Assembly (NCBI GenBank): GCA_948934525.1
Contig: CAQZSK010000002.1
Coordinates: 106,654-170,653, forward strand
DNA: 64,000 bases
Source: an uncultured Clostridia bacterium
GTDB lineage: Bacteria > Bacillota > Clostridia > TANB77 > CAG-508
Direction: 5' to 3'
In this document: one piece after another, positions 15,199 through 24,557 of the stretch
Layout: each line of letters opens with the position of its first letter
Position numbering within the stretch: the first letter of the stretch is position 1
Notes under the pieces: model-generated
Databases searched by the model: none
The model's input: the letters and a program-made list of their open reading frames with translations, nothing else
What the model was told of the DNA's origin: nothing
Made by a program: the position numbers and the translations under genes

Positions 15199-16389
15199 CT
15201 ATTTTACAATTTCAGCAGTATCTCTAGCAATCATTAATTCCTCGTTAGTTGGTACTACAAATACTTTTACTTTAGAATCTGGTGTTGAAATTTCAACCTC
15301 TTTTCCCCTACAATTGTTCTTCTCTTTGTCTATTTTAATTCCTAAGAATGATAAAGAGTTACAAATTTCTTCTCTAACTTCTATACCATTTTCTCCAACA
15401 CCACCAGCAAATGTGATAACATCTACTCCATCCATTTGTGCAGCAAATCTTCCGATATAACCAATTACTTGATAAACGAAAGTATCAATAGCAAGTTTAG
15501 CTCTTTCATTTCCCTCAGCAGCTGCTTTTTCAATATCTCTATCATCAAAACTAATTCCAGAAACACCTAACTTACCAGATTTTTTGTTTAAAATTGTGTC
15601 AATTTCATCTGGTGTTAAGTTTTCTTTTTTCATTAAGAAAGGAATAATTGATGGATCAATGTCTCCTGATCTACTTCCCATAGGGATACCTGCTAAAGGT
15701 GTAAATCCCATAGAAGTATCAACAGACTTACCTCCCTTTACAGCACATAAACTTCCACCTTGTCCTAAGTGACAAGTAATGATTTTTAAATCTTCTGCTG
15801 GTTTATTCATAAGTTCAGCTACTCTTTTTGCTACAAATCTGTGAGAAGTTCCATGGAAACCATATTTTCTAATACTGTATTTTTCATAATATTCATATGG
15901 AAGTGCATATAAATAAGCTTTTTTAGGTAATGTTTGATGGAAAGCAGTATCAAATACAGCAACCATAGGAATATCACCCATAACTTCTCTACAAGCTTCA
16001 ATTCCTTTAATTTGCGCTGGCATATGTAAAGGTCCTAAAGGAATACATTCTTTCATAATATCTACTACTTCATCTGTAATTAATACAGAATCACTTAATT
16101 TTTCTCCACCATGTAGAATTCTATGACCAATTGCATCAATTTCTTTTAAATCTTTAATTACACCATATTCTGGATGTGTTAATTGATCTAATACTAATTT
16201 CATTCCTTCTTCATGAGTTTTTACAACTTGTTCAATTTTGTGTTTTTCCCCGTTTACTGTGTGTGTTAAGAATGAATCAGGTAATCCTATTTTTTCTAAA
16301 TATCCTTTTGCCATTAATTCTTCATTTTCCATATCTATTAATTGATATTTAACAGAAGAACTTCCACAGTTTACTACTAAAACTTTCAT
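15199..16389 (-). CDS. ackA: Acetate kinase
   Basis: Makes ATP and acetate from acetyl phosphate, the last step of acetate fermentation. 396 aa, full length. Motifs VLVVNCGSSSVKYQL at the N-terminus, KYGFHGTSHRFV and the GGxGENG adenosine motif (FAGGVGENGIEVR) are present. Follows pta by 63 bp; the two form the Pta-AckA pathway. Confidence 0.97.
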   Translation of the reverse strand: MKVLVVNCGSSSVKYQLIDMENEELMAKGYLEKIGLPDSFLTHTVNGEKHKIEQVVKTHEEGMKLVLDQLTHPEYGVIKDLKEIDAIGHRILHGGEKLSDSVLITDEVVDIMKECIPLGPLHMPAQIKGIEACREVMGDIPMVAVFDTAFHQTLPKKAYLYALPYEYYEKYSIRKYGFHGTSHRFVAKRVAELMNKPAEDLKIITCHLGQGGSLCAVKGGKSVDTSMGFTPLAGIPMGSRSGDIDPSIIPFLMKKENLTPDEIDTILNKKSGKLGVSGISFDDRDIEKAAAEGNERAKLAIDTFVYQVIGYIGRFAAQMDGVDVITFAGGVGENGIEVREEICNSLSFLGIKIDKEKNNCRGKEVEISTPDSKVKVFVVPTNEELMIARDTAEIVK

Positions 16390-16452
16390 TTTAAATCTCC
16401 CTTCAATTTAATTAAATATATTTAACAGAACTTAAATTCTGTTTGAAACAAA

Positions 16453-17454
16453 TTAATTCATATCTTGTGCTTGAACACAAGTAATCGCAATAACACCAGC
16501 AATATCATCACTATTACAGCCTCTTGATAAATCATTAACTGGTTTTGCAATTCCTTGACAAAGAGGACCATAAGCATTTGCTTTTGCTAATCTTTGTACT
16601 AATTTATATCCAATATTTCCAGCATTTAAATCTGGGAATATTAAAGTATTTGCTCTTCCTGCAACATTACTTTCAGGAGCTTTAGATTTTGCTACTTCTG
16701 GAACAAGTGCTGCATCTAATTGTAACTCTCCATCACAAATTAAATTTGGTTCTTTTTCTTTTAATAATTTGGTAGCTTCTACTACTTTTTCTGTTAAATC
16801 AGAGTGGGCGCTACCATATGTAGAATAAGAAAGCATTGCTACTTTCGATTCTTTTCCTGTTAATTGATGAAAGCTTTTACTAGAAGAAATTGCGATTTCT
16901 GATAAGTCATCAGAAGATGGATTTTCTACTAATCCACAATCTCCAAATACAAAAACTCCATTTTCACCATACTCACAATTAGGAACTTCCATTAAGAAAA
17001 ATGCTGAAACTAGTTTAGTTCCTGAAGCAGTTTTTAAAATTTGTAGAGCTGGTCTTAAAGTATTGGCTGTAGAGTGACATGCTCCAGATACCAATCCATC
17101 TGCATGTCCTTGTTTCATCATCATCATGCCAAAATAAATTGGTTCTAATAATAATTCTTTTGCTTGTTCAATGGTCATTCCTTTCGCTTTTCTTAATTCA
17201 TAAAAAGTATTTACATATTCTTCATATTTTTCAGAAGTTTTTGGATTAATGATTTGAGCACCTGTTAAATCAATATTATTTTTACTTGCTCTTTGTGTAA
17301 CTTCTACTTCATCTCCAATTAAAATGATATTAGCATATTTTTCTTTTAGTGCTTTAGATGCCCCTTCAAGAACTCTAATGTCTTCACTTTCTGGAAGAAT
17401 AATTGTTTTTATTTCTTTTTTTGCTTTTTCTTTAATTCCATCTATAAATGCCAT
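16453..17454 (-). CDS. pta: Phosphate acetyltransferase
   Basis: Converts acetyl-CoA and phosphate to acetyl phosphate. 333 aa from ATG 17454 (GAGGAG upstream); an open frame reaches 17667 but that part is a non-coding leader. Conserved ILPESEDIR start, LVSGACHSTANTLRPALQ and the C-terminal NDLSRGCN signature. Typical short Pta without a DRTGG domain. Confidence 0.96.
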   Translation of the reverse strand: MAFIDGIKEKAKKEIKTIILPESEDIRVLEGASKALKEKYANIILIGDEVEVTQRASKNNIDLTGAQIINPKTSEKYEEYVNTFYELRKAKGMTIEQAKELLLEPIYFGMMMMKQGHADGLVSGACHSTANTLRPALQILKTASGTKLVSAFFLMEVPNCEYGENGVFVFGDCGLVENPSSDDLSEIAISSSKSFHQLTGKESKVAMLSYSTYGSAHSDLTEKVVEATKLLKEKEPNLICDGELQLDAALVPEVAKSKAPESNVAGRANTLIFPDLNAGNIGYKLVQRLAKANAYGPLCQGIAKPVNDLSRGCNSDDIAGVIAITCVQAQDMN

Positions 17455-17552
17455 TTTTTTCTCCTCTTTTCTTATAATTTTATCGTTATTATTATATAAG
17501 GAATTGTTCAAAAATACAAGTATATCTGGTAAAATATTGCAAAATAAAGGAA

Positions 17553-17574
17553 AAAGAACTCTAGGGAGTTCTTT
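17553..17574 (-). terminator. Terminator of gerQ
   Basis: Stem AAGAACTC/GAGTTCTT with T tail overlapping the gerQ stop codon. Confidence 0.65.
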
Positions 17575-17911
17575 AAAACATAGAATTATTATATAAATTA
17601 TAATATTGATTGCTATTAGCCATTGAGTTAGAAATAGTAACAAATTTGATAGAATAAATATCAGCATATATTGTTGTATTACTTTCTAATGATCTTAGAA
17701 GAATATAGCTTGCACCTACATCTTCTAAAATTCCAATTCTATCTACTAAATTGTTAGTTCCTATTAAAAATTCTACCCTTACTAGCTTTCCAATTTGTTG
17801 TCTTAAAAAAGCTGGTGTATATATGTTATTGGTCATTATCTCTGGCGAATTTGCATTTGTAACCACATGATTACTCATTTGTCTTTGGTCTTGTAATTGA
17901 TTTTCTTCCAT
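17573..17911 (-). CDS. gerQ: GerQ-like spore coat protein
   Basis: 112 aa: a polar Gln/Asn-rich N-terminus and a C-terminal domain LRQQIGKLVRVEFLIGTN ... VGASYILLRSLES.T ... IYSIKFVTI, resembling the GerQ/YwdL family, whose members are transglutaminase-crosslinked coat proteins needed to place CwlJ. ATG 17911 is chosen for spacing from AAAGGA. The gene directly follows the cwlJ-like hydrolase, as in B. anthracis where cwlJ1 and gerQ form an operon; this context supports the assignment. Confidence 0.7.
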   Translation of the reverse strand: MEENQLQDQRQMSNHVVTNANSPEIMTNNIYTPAFLRQQIGKLVRVEFLIGTNNLVDRIGILEDVGASYILLRSLESNTTIYADIYSIKFVTISNSMANSNQYYNLYNNSMF

Positions 17912-17962
17912 ATGAATCATTCCTTTATGATATATTTAGGTTTTAAGATATACCTATAAACT

Positions 17963-18410
17963 CTAAGTGTCAGAATAAGAAGCAGTTGGCCTATAAAAAC
18001 AGTGTTCACCTAATCTAGTATGAAACGTTCCTGAACCATTAGAAGGAAAAGTTCCACTACAAGTTGGTTTAAATGGATTTAGATACCATAGACATTCTCC
18101 TATTTCATTAAGTCTATTTCCTGATATTGCCCAATCTGCAATATTATAATGTACTTCTGTTGGTGTCATATTATAAATATTTTGTGGATTATATTGATTA
18201 TAAATACTTTCTCTTGCACAATCAAATTGACCTGGCTGAAAGATAATATTTCGGATGCTTCCTCCTTGAGATATCCTAGAATATTCACCTGTTGGAACAT
18301 TCACTCTGTTCATAATAACAGAAGCTACTGCTTTCATTCCGATTTTCTCCCTCCCCACCTGCCTCACATTGAACAATTCTTGCAATAAGTTCTCTATCTG
18401 AATATGCCAT
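17963..18410 (-). CDS. cwlJ: CwlJ/SleB-type spore cortex hydrolase, needs one +1 shift at CGG
   Basis: Cortex-lytic enzyme for spore germination, 148 aa after the shift. Start ATG 18410 follows TAGGGGG. The N-terminal part (MAYSDRELIARIVQCEAGGEGEN) holds the catalytic Glu in the ARxxxxEAxGE motif; the in-frame CGG at 18341-18339 must be passed by +1 to continue as GMKAVASVIMNRV. The glycine gained matches the conserved G before (q/m)xAVxxVxxNRV in this family. No signal peptide, as in CwlJ. The downstream gene is gerQ-like, its known partner. Without the shift only about 30 residues of normal enzyme could be made. Confidence 0.92.
18339..18341 (-). other. CGG +1 frameshift site 7 (cwlJ)
   Basis: GAA AAT CGG becomes AAT, skip C, GGA ATG AAA (minus strand). 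Confidence 0.92.
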
Positions 18411-18522
18411 AAATAATCCCCCTACCTTTAGTTTATGAAATAATAAAGGTAAGGGTGAAAAATAAAAATTTTTAAAATATATTTCCTTTTTTGGTTTTAT
18501 ACGTTATAATTGTTTTATAAAT

Positions 18523-18608
18523 GCGAATATGCTGGAACTGGCAGACAGGCACGTTTGAGGGGCGTGTGCTAAATTAGCATGTGGGTTCAAGTCCCACTAT
18601 TCGCACCA
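18523..18608 (+). tRNA. tRNA-Leu (GAG)
   Basis: 86 nt including an encoded CCA; acceptor stem GCGAATA/TATTCGC, long variable arm typical of class II tRNA, T-loop GGTTCAAGTCC. Anticodon stem CACGT/GCGTG encloses loop TTGAGGG, giving anticodon GAG. It lies between divergent units. Confidence 0.93.
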
Positions 18609-18640
18609 AAAAAGGAAGTAGCATATTTGTTACTTCCTTT
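18609..18640. terminator. Terminator after tRNA-Leu
   Basis: AAAGGAAGTA and TACTTCCTTT stem-loop between convergent tRNA and the DUF4097 gene. Confidence 0.75.
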
Positions 18641-18646
18641 AATTTT

Positions 18647-19432
18647 TCATTTTCCTACTGATATATTTCCACAATCACATTCTATTTTTAACGTAATATC
18701 AGAATTTCGATTACTTCCATTTACTGTACTATTTCCTAGATCTACTTTAGCTTCTACATAGATATCATTTATCTCTCCTATTGTAACATTTCCTAAATCA
18801 GCCTTAATAAAAGAGTTTTCTTCAATAGCTAATTTATTAATCTTTACATTTCCAGAATCAACTGAAATGTTACATTTATTCAAAATCTCATCTACTTTTA
18901 CACCACCCAAATTACATTGAATATTAGCATTTCTAACCTTTTCTACTTCTACATTTCCTGCATCACAGTCAACTTCTAATGTAGCATTCTCAAAGTTTCC
19001 CAATTCACAATTTCCATAATTATTTTTTATTGTAATTTCATGTTGATAATTAGTTGGAACATATACAACAATATCATTTTTGAAACTCCCAAAAAGCCAG
19101 ATAAATCTATGTCTTTCTTTATAGTCAATAGAAAGCTTATTATAGTTTAAATTGATATTAACATCATCTGAATTATCTCCATATATAATTACTTCAATAG
19201 TATCATTAGAGCTTTCTTTAAAAATAATATCTCCTGCAACCTGTGTAATATCAATATCTTGTATATCATTTGCTGAAAATGTTTCATTATAAATGATATT
19301 TTTGCTTTTCACTCCGAAACTTATCATATCATATTCTCCCCCACATAAATATCTTACCAAAAACATAACTAATCCAAAAATAATAATAGAAAGTAAAATA
19401 ATTAGAAAAATAATTCCTGTTTTATTCCTCAT
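18647..19432 (-). CDS. DUF4097-type membrane protein
   Basis: 261 aa: N-terminal membrane helix (about 6-28), then a repetitive beta-helix-like domain with many G-N/D-x-x-(V/I) turns (for example DAGNVEVEKVRNANIQC, SGNVKINKL), matching DUF4097. Such genes sit after small Xre regulators and sensor-like membrane proteins in Firmicutes; here it overlaps the Xre gene by 11 bp, implying coupling. Biochemical function unknown; envelope stress output is a guess. Confidence 0.8.
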   Translation of the reverse strand: MRNKTGIIFLIILLSIIIFGLVMFLVRYLCGGEYDMISFGVKSKNIIYNETFSANDIQDIDITQVAGDIIFKESSNDTIEVIIYGDNSDDVNINLNYNKLSIDYKERHRFIWLFGSFKNDIVVYVPTNYQHEITIKNNYGNCELGNFENATLEVDCDAGNVEVEKVRNANIQCNLGGVKVDEILNKCNISVDSGNVKINKLAIEENSFIKADLGNVTIGEINDIYVEAKVDLGNSTVNGSNRNSDITLKIECDCGNISVGK

Positions 19433-20063
19433 TTTCTTCCTCCTTTAACATAAAAATAAGTCTAATTACTTGACAGATCAAACCATCTATAACAAAAATA
19501 ATCCAAGTAATATGCCAAGCTAAAGTGATAAAACTAACGATAAAATAAATGGCTATACAAATAGAACTAATAATACCATTAATTTGTCTTTGAATTGAAT
19601 CTTGTCTTTTTTCTGCCTTTGTTTTCTCAAACTTTGGTATAGACATATAGTTTTTAATAATACGAGCAGTTGCCCAACCAATTAGTAATAAGAATACAGA
19701 ACTTGCTATAATAGGATTAGCATGTTGAACCACAATAGCAATCATAACGAAAGCTACTGCAGCAATATAAATAAATATGGAACCACTTACTACTTTCGCT
19801 GATCTTTCTTTTACTTCTTGTCTAGTAAGAACTTTTTCTTCCTTTTTTTCTTCTTTTTCCTCTGGCTTTTTGCCAGTTAATAATTCCTCTACCCCAATTT
19901 CAAACAATTCGCATAAAGGCATAATCTTATCAAAATCTGGAGTACTTTGATTTGTTTCCCATTTAGAAACTGTTTGCCTTGTTACATTTAGCTTTTCTGC
20001 CATGTCATCTTGCGTTAAATTTTTTGCTTTTCTTAATTCAAATAATCTTTCTCCTAAATTCAT
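19422..20063 (-). CDS. Xre regulator with membrane domain
   Basis: 213 aa: N-terminal HTH_3 (LRKAKNLTQDDMAEKLNVTRQTVSKWE split by function), a charged Glu/Lys linker at about 68-90, then three or four membrane helices. Likely a membrane-tethered transcription regulator acting on its own operon with the DUF4097 gene. Confidence 0.8.
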   Translation of the reverse strand: MNLGERLFELRKAKNLTQDDMAEKLNVTRQTVSKWETNQSTPDFDKIMPLCELFEIGVEELLTGKKPEEKEEKKEEKVLTRQEVKERSAKVVSGSIFIYIAAVAFVMIAIVVQHANPIIASSVFLLLIGWATARIIKNYMSIPKFEKTKAEKRQDSIQRQINGIISSICIAIYFIVSFITLAWHITWIIFVIDGLICQVIRLIFMLKEEENEE

Positions 20064-20199
20064 TTTTATTTGCTCCTTTCTATGGTCAAAATTATACTCT
20101 ATTTTCTAAGTTGCTTTCTATCAATTTAAGTTGGAAATTTGTCAACTGATTTTAACATTATAGTATTTTCAAGGCTTTCAAGCTTTGGAGATCAGAGAA

Positions 20200-20229
20200 A
20201 AAGTCGAAATTTTTATTTCGACTTTTTTA
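20200..20229. terminator. Terminator after the Ig-like protein gene
   Basis: Perfect stem AAAAAGTCGAAA/TTTCGACTTTTT just after the restored stop of the minus-strand gene. Confidence 0.8.
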
Positions 20230-20231
20230 TA

Positions 20232-21088
20232 TTATTCGATGCTATACCCATGTAAAGAAGGAGTGCTATAAGATACTTCTCCTTTATCATTAACTGTAAA
20301 TAAAATTGAAATTGGGAAAATTCCTCCCATTTCCACAGCATATATATCATAAACAAATACATATTCTCCGTTTTTCTAATTTACCATATAACTTTTCCCA
20401 ATTAAATTTCTTTCCATTAATGCAACAATGTTCCTCATCTGTCATATTCGGTAAATTATAAATCAACTCCTCTTCAGTATCTTTATAAGAAATATTCGAT
20501 ATCTTTTTTATCTCCTGAAGTATATATTCAGGTCCTGTTCCGAGTATATCCAGCAATTGAATTTTGGGTATCCTCTCCTATCTTTTGCCCTACTCCTGTA
20601 TAATCTGGATTTTTTACCTTTTGCTCAATCTTATAATAACTGTAATAGTCATATGGTAATTCATTGTTATCTACTATTGTGAATGTAATACTAGTAGGTG
20701 TAAATTCATTCACTGTAACTTTAACATTATCTTTTGAACTATAAACATATTGTAATGTTCTCTTCGATATTTCCTTATCACTCTTCTCTTTGAGAATTTT
20801 TATTTTTTTCACATTTCTTAATTGAGAAGGGTATGTTTCCATAATAGAGCCATCAAAAGAAATGCAGACTTCTTGTCCTTGTTTAAATCCAATATCTCCT
20901 TTTTCTGTAAAATCTACTCTACATAGTCCTACTCTACCTATTCCATCTACTAATAGTCCATCATCATCAACTTTCACTACAACTGCTCTTAATGTTGTTT
21001 TTTGCATATAATCTAGCCCAAATATTGTAACACCAAGTATAATAAAAACAATTAGTATCATTACTATAACTTTTCTACTTTTTTTCAT
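20232..21088 (-). CDS. Membrane-anchored DUF3221/Ig-like protein, needs two +1 shifts at CGG
   Basis: N-terminal membrane helix (about 8-28), a DUF3221-like beta domain (RAVVVKVDDDGLLVDG...), then a bacterial Ig-like domain ending in the family pattern W..LYG.L..G.Y. The zero frame stops just after CGG at 20542-20540; a +1 shift gives GTGPEYILQEIKK. The second CGG at 20370-20368 must also be shifted and yields LEKGEYVFVYD and a natural 45-residue end before a perfect terminator. Full product 284 aa. The second glycine is the conserved G of the Ig-like motif. Function unknown; surface or signalling protein. Confidence 0.85.
20368..20370 (-). other. CGG +1 frameshift site 9
   Basis: GAA AAA CGG becomes AAA, skip C, GGA GAA TAT (minus strand). 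Restores 45 residues and a stop placed directly at the terminator. Confidence 0.87.
20540..20542 (-). other. CGG +1 frameshift site 8
   Basis: TAT ACT CGG becomes ACT, skip C, GGA ACA GGA (minus strand). Confidence 0.85.
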
Positions 21089-21226
21089 AAGTTTTCCTCC
21101 TATTTAAAGTCAATTATATCACTCTATATAAAAATAATCTATCTTTTGGATATAAATGATTGTCAACTATTGTATTTTAGTATATAATTTTGAGATAAAA
21201 GATTTTAATTTAGGGGGATGTTATTA

Positions 21227-21796
21227 ATGAAAGAACAATTCATAGCACTTTTAAAAACAGTTCAAAGAGATGGAATGGATAAATTAATCAATTATTTGGA
21301 AACGACAGACTTCTATAAAGCACCTGCAAGTACGAGATTTCATGGGAATCATGAAGGTGGTTTATTAGAACATAGTCTTAATGTATATGAAATGTTAAAA
21401 GAAAAATTATCTCATAAGCCATATTCTGATGTGATACAAGTATCTGAGGAAACTATTATTTTAATCACTTTATTACATGATATCTGTAAGACTAATTTCT
21501 ATACGGTAGATTTTCGTAATAAGAAAAATGAAGATGGTATGTGGGTAAAAGAGCCATACTATACTATTAATGATACAATTCCTTATGGTCATGGAGAAAA
21601 ATCAGTAATGATGATTAGCAAATTTATTGATTTAACAATGGAAGAAATGTATGCTATTCGTTGGCACATGGGATTTACAGAACCAAAAGAATTATATAAT
21701 ACAATAAGTAGTGTGTATGAAAAATTTCCTTTAGCCCTAGCATTACATGAAGCTGACTTAGAAGCTACTTATTTAAAAGAAAGCCGTAATAAATAA
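21227..21796 (+). CDS. HD-domain phosphohydrolase
   Basis: 189 aa with HD-superfamily metal ligands: H in NHEGGLLEHS, HD in LLHDICK, and H in GHGEKS and RWHMG. Likely a 3'-5' exoribonuclease/YhaM-like or nucleotide phosphohydrolase. ATG 21227 fits the AGGGGG site better than 21218. Two bp upstream of the rluD-like gene. Confidence 0.75.
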   Translation: MKEQFIALLKTVQRDGMDKLINYLETTDFYKAPASTRFHGNHEGGLLEHSLNVYEMLKEKLSHKPYSDVIQVSEETIILITLLHDICKTNFYTVDFRNKKNEDGMWVKEPYYTINDTIPYGHGEKSVMMISKFIDLTMEEMYAIRWHMGFTEPKELYNTISSVYEKFPLALALHEADLEATYLKESRNK

Positions 21797-21797
21797 T

Positions 21798-22715
21798 ATG
21801 AAGTTAGTATATCAAGTACCAGAAGAAATAATATATCAAACTGTAAAAGAAGTCTTGAAGGTAGAATTCTCTATATCTGATAGACTTCTCTTAAAATTGA
21901 AAAAATTGCAAAGAATAAAATTGAATGGAAAAATAGTTTATGTACATCATCCTATTCAAAAAGGAGATATGATCGAATGTGATTTGGAAGATGAAGAAGA
22001 TAATTCTAATATTATTCCTACTCCTCTTTCCCTTTCTATTCTTTATGAAGATGAAGGATATTTAGTAATTGATAAACCTTCTGGAATACCAGTTCATCCT
22101 TCTTGTGACCATTATACTGATAGCTTATCTAACAGAGTGAGATATTATTTTGATCAAATTGGACTAAAGAAAAAAATACGACCTGTTAATCGATTAGATA
22201 AAGATACTTCTGGTTTAGTTCTCTTTGCTAAAAACGAATATATTCAGGAATGCTTGGTAAAACAAATGAAAATAAAAGAATTTGTGAAAAAATATATTGC
22301 TGTAGCAAATGGTCATTTAGAGGAAATGCAAGGAACTATCAATGCACCTATTAGTAGAAAGGAAAATAGTATTATTGAAAGATGTGTTAATTTAAAAGGA
22401 GAAACTGCAATTACACATTATCGAGTTTTAAATCAAGAACAAACAGAAGAATTATTTCAAAACAATAGGTGTACTAAAAATGACTTCGATATTGTGGAAT
22501 GTACTTTGGAAACAGGAAGAACCCATCAAATTCGTGTACATCTTGCTTATATTGGTCATCCGCTTTTAGGTGATACACTATATGGTACTTCTTCTCCTCT
22601 TATTGATAGACAAGCCTTACATTGCTATTATATGAGGTTTATCCATCCAATAACTAAACAGGAGGTAGTTTATAAAAGCAATTTGCCAGAGGATTTTAAA
22701 TTCATCTTACGATAA
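21798..22715 (+). CDS. RluD-family 23S rRNA pseudouridine synthase
   Basis: 305 aa: S4-like N-terminal domain (about 15-75), then the catalytic domain with NRLDKDTSGL containing the catalytic Asp, and GRTHQIRVHLAYIGHPLLGD. Modifies uridines in 23S rRNA. Which of RluA/C/D cannot be told. Confidence 0.9.
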   Translation: MKLVYQVPEEIIYQTVKEVLKVEFSISDRLLLKLKKLQRIKLNGKIVYVHHPIQKGDMIECDLEDEEDNSNIIPTPLSLSILYEDEGYLVIDKPSGIPVHPSCDHYTDSLSNRVRYYFDQIGLKKKIRPVNRLDKDTSGLVLFAKNEYIQECLVKQMKIKEFVKKYIAVANGHLEEMQGTINAPISRKENSIIERCVNLKGETAITHYRVLNQEQTEELFQNNRCTKNDFDIVECTLETGRTHQIRVHLAYIGHPLLGDTLYGTSSPLIDRQALHCYYMRFIHPITKQEVVYKSNLPEDFKFILR

Positions 22716-22717
22716 GA

Positions 22718-22750
22718 AAAAAGATAGGTATTCCCTATCTTTTCTTCATA
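22718..22750. terminator. Bidirectional terminator between rluD-like gene and rnpB
   Basis: AAAAGATAGG and CCTATCTTTT around TATTC; ends both convergent transcripts. Confidence 0.75.
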
Positions 22751-22761
22751 TCAGTAGTAAA

Positions 22762-23096
22762 TCTATAAGCCGGGTTCTGTCTAGGATAGTCATTTATCTA
22801 GTACTTACATTACTGTAAGCCTCAAGCCACCAAATTAGAAGATGGCGAGTAGCCTTAACCTTCTGTCTCGGTGTTGCTCCAGATGGGGTTTACATTGACC
22901 TGATATGTCACCATATCAGCGGTAGGCTCTTACCCTACCTTTTCATCCTTACCTAAAATAGGCGGTTATTTTCTGTTGCACTTTCCTTAAGGTTTCCCTC
23001 ACTGGACGTTATCCAGCATCCTTACTCTATGGAGCCCGGACTTTCCTCGTACGCTGTCTTTCGACTATGCTATACGCGACTATCCAACTTACTACC
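22762..23096 (-). ncRNA. rnpB: RNase P RNA
   Basis: Catalytic RNA of RNase P. On the minus strand the conserved blocks GAGGAAAGTCCGGGC near the 5' end, the CRIV/CRV regions and the 3' end CAGAACCCGGCTTAT are present. TATAAT 6 bp upstream gives the start. Ends at the shared terminator. Confidence 0.95.
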
Positions 23097-23138
23097 TTTC
23101 TATTATACCTTATTTTTTAAGAAAAAGCAATCATTACT

Positions 23139-23981
23139 TTACTGTAAATTTGTTTCATCATACATAACATATCCTGTCGTATCAGGTCTTTGAACGTCAT
23201 TATCTGTTACGATATCAAATTGGTAATGACATTCATTGAAGGAGTCATTTTGATATAAAATTTCTTTTACCATGATTCCTGTTTCTTTTTCCATAATTTC
23301 GTCTACACCTTTACGCTTGATTACATAACATTCTCTATTATCTATTTGTATGGTTTCTATTTTGACAGAAAAAGCATCCTTCAAACAAGCAAATACATTC
23401 TCATGAGCATAACCAGCAAGTCCTGCAATAATAGGAATCATCTTTTCGTCATATTGTACCTTTTGATTCTTCGTTTCCATTAAATGAAGTTCATCATTTC
23501 CTTGTTTGTAATAAGTCATTTTAGACTGTTGTCCCACTTCTGTTCCCATAATAGTAATAGACAAACTTTTCCCATCTTTAACATAGGTACTAGTTTCCGA
23601 AAAAAAACCATCGTTATAATAAAACCTTCTTGCATAATAATTATCAGAGTGTACCTGACTATATTCTTGCCATTTATTAGATAAAGAATACAAAATAAAG
23701 GTCTTTCGATATATTGAAAACGTAAAGCAAAGAAGAAGAACTAAAATAATAATTTTTAAAACTTTTAATTGTTTATGAAATTTTTTAAGATATTTCACTT
23801 CTTTTTCTTCAGTTGTAGATTTAGCATTTAAGTTTTCTGTCATAGAAGAATAAATTTTTTGACATTCTTCACAAGTTTTTAAATGATTTTCTATGTAGTC
23901 ATTAGTTTCTTTTGTGGTTACTTTTTCGATAAAGTTCGGTAACAAATCTTGAACAATTTTACATTCTTTTTTCTCATTCAT
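23139..23981 (-). CDS. Anti-sigma factor, zinc-finger membrane protein
   Basis: About 280 aa: N-terminal zinc-finger anti-sigma domain (CKIVQDLLPNFIE ... HLKTCEECQKIY with HxxxCxxC), one membrane helix near residue 75-90, and an extracellular sensor part. Overlaps the sigma gene by a few bp. Start at 23981 gives the best spacing from AAAGGAGG; ATGs at 23987 and TTG 23990 are alternatives. Confidence 0.85.
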   Translation of the reverse strand: MNEKKECKIVQDLLPNFIEKVTTKETNDYIENHLKTCEECQKIYSSMTENLNAKSTTEEKEVKYLKKFHKQLKVLKIIILVLLLCFTFSIYRKTFILYSLSNKWQEYSQVHSDNYYARRFYYNDGFFSETSTYVKDGKSLSITIMGTEVGQQSKMTYYKQGNDELHLMETKNQKVQYDEKMIPIIAGLAGYAHENVFACLKDAFSVKIETIQIDNRECYVIKRKGVDEIMEKETGIMVKEILYQNDSFNECHYQFDIVTDNDVQRPDTTGYVMYDETNLQ

Positions 23982-24462
23982 TTCCATCAACCTCCTTTAA
24001 TTTTTGCTTTCCTCTATAAAAATTAACTCTTGCCCATATTTCACTTCTTCCCTTTATTTCTCCTATCTGTTTAAATGTCAAATTAGAAAATAGCTTAAGA
24101 TAAAATATTTCTCTTACTCCTTCATCTAATTTCTGAATTTTAGCATATAGTTGTTCTAAGTCTTGTTTTCTTAAAAAGTCTTCTTCTATGTTATACAGAA
24201 CATTTATATCATCTTCTATTTCTACAAAAGATATTTTCTTTATTTTCTTTATTTTCTTTAATTCGTTAAACCATAAATTTTTAGCAATTTCGCAAAGCCA
24301 TACAGAAATTTTGCATTTTCCTTGGAAATTATTAATATTTTTAATTGCCTTGCAAAAAGTTTCTTGTGTTAGATCTTCTGCGATTTCTTTGTTATGTGTT
24401 AAACAAATTAAATACTTATATACAATTTTGGAATATTCATTATATATTTGCTCTATATCCAT
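23974..24462 (-). CDS. ECF-type RNA polymerase sigma factor
   Basis: 162 aa with sigma region 2 (YNEYSKIVYKYLI ... EDLTQETFCKAI) and region 4 (LFSNLTFKQIGEI...). Operon with the zinc-finger anti-sigma factor, so it likely responds to an envelope signal. Confidence 0.9.
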   Translation of the reverse strand: MDIEQIYNEYSKIVYKYLICLTHNKEIAEDLTQETFCKAIKNINNFQGKCKISVWLCEIAKNLWFNELKKIKKIKKISFVEIEDDINVLYNIEEDFLRKQDLEQLYAKIQKLDEGVREIFYLKLFSNLTFKQIGEIKGRSEIWARVNFYRGKQKLKEVDGNE

Positions 24463-24557
24463 TTTTTACTCCTTTGTATATATGACAATTTATCTTCAAA
24501 ATCGTTACACTTTATTATATCATAAAAGAAAAAAGCACTATAGCAAGTGCTTCTTTC

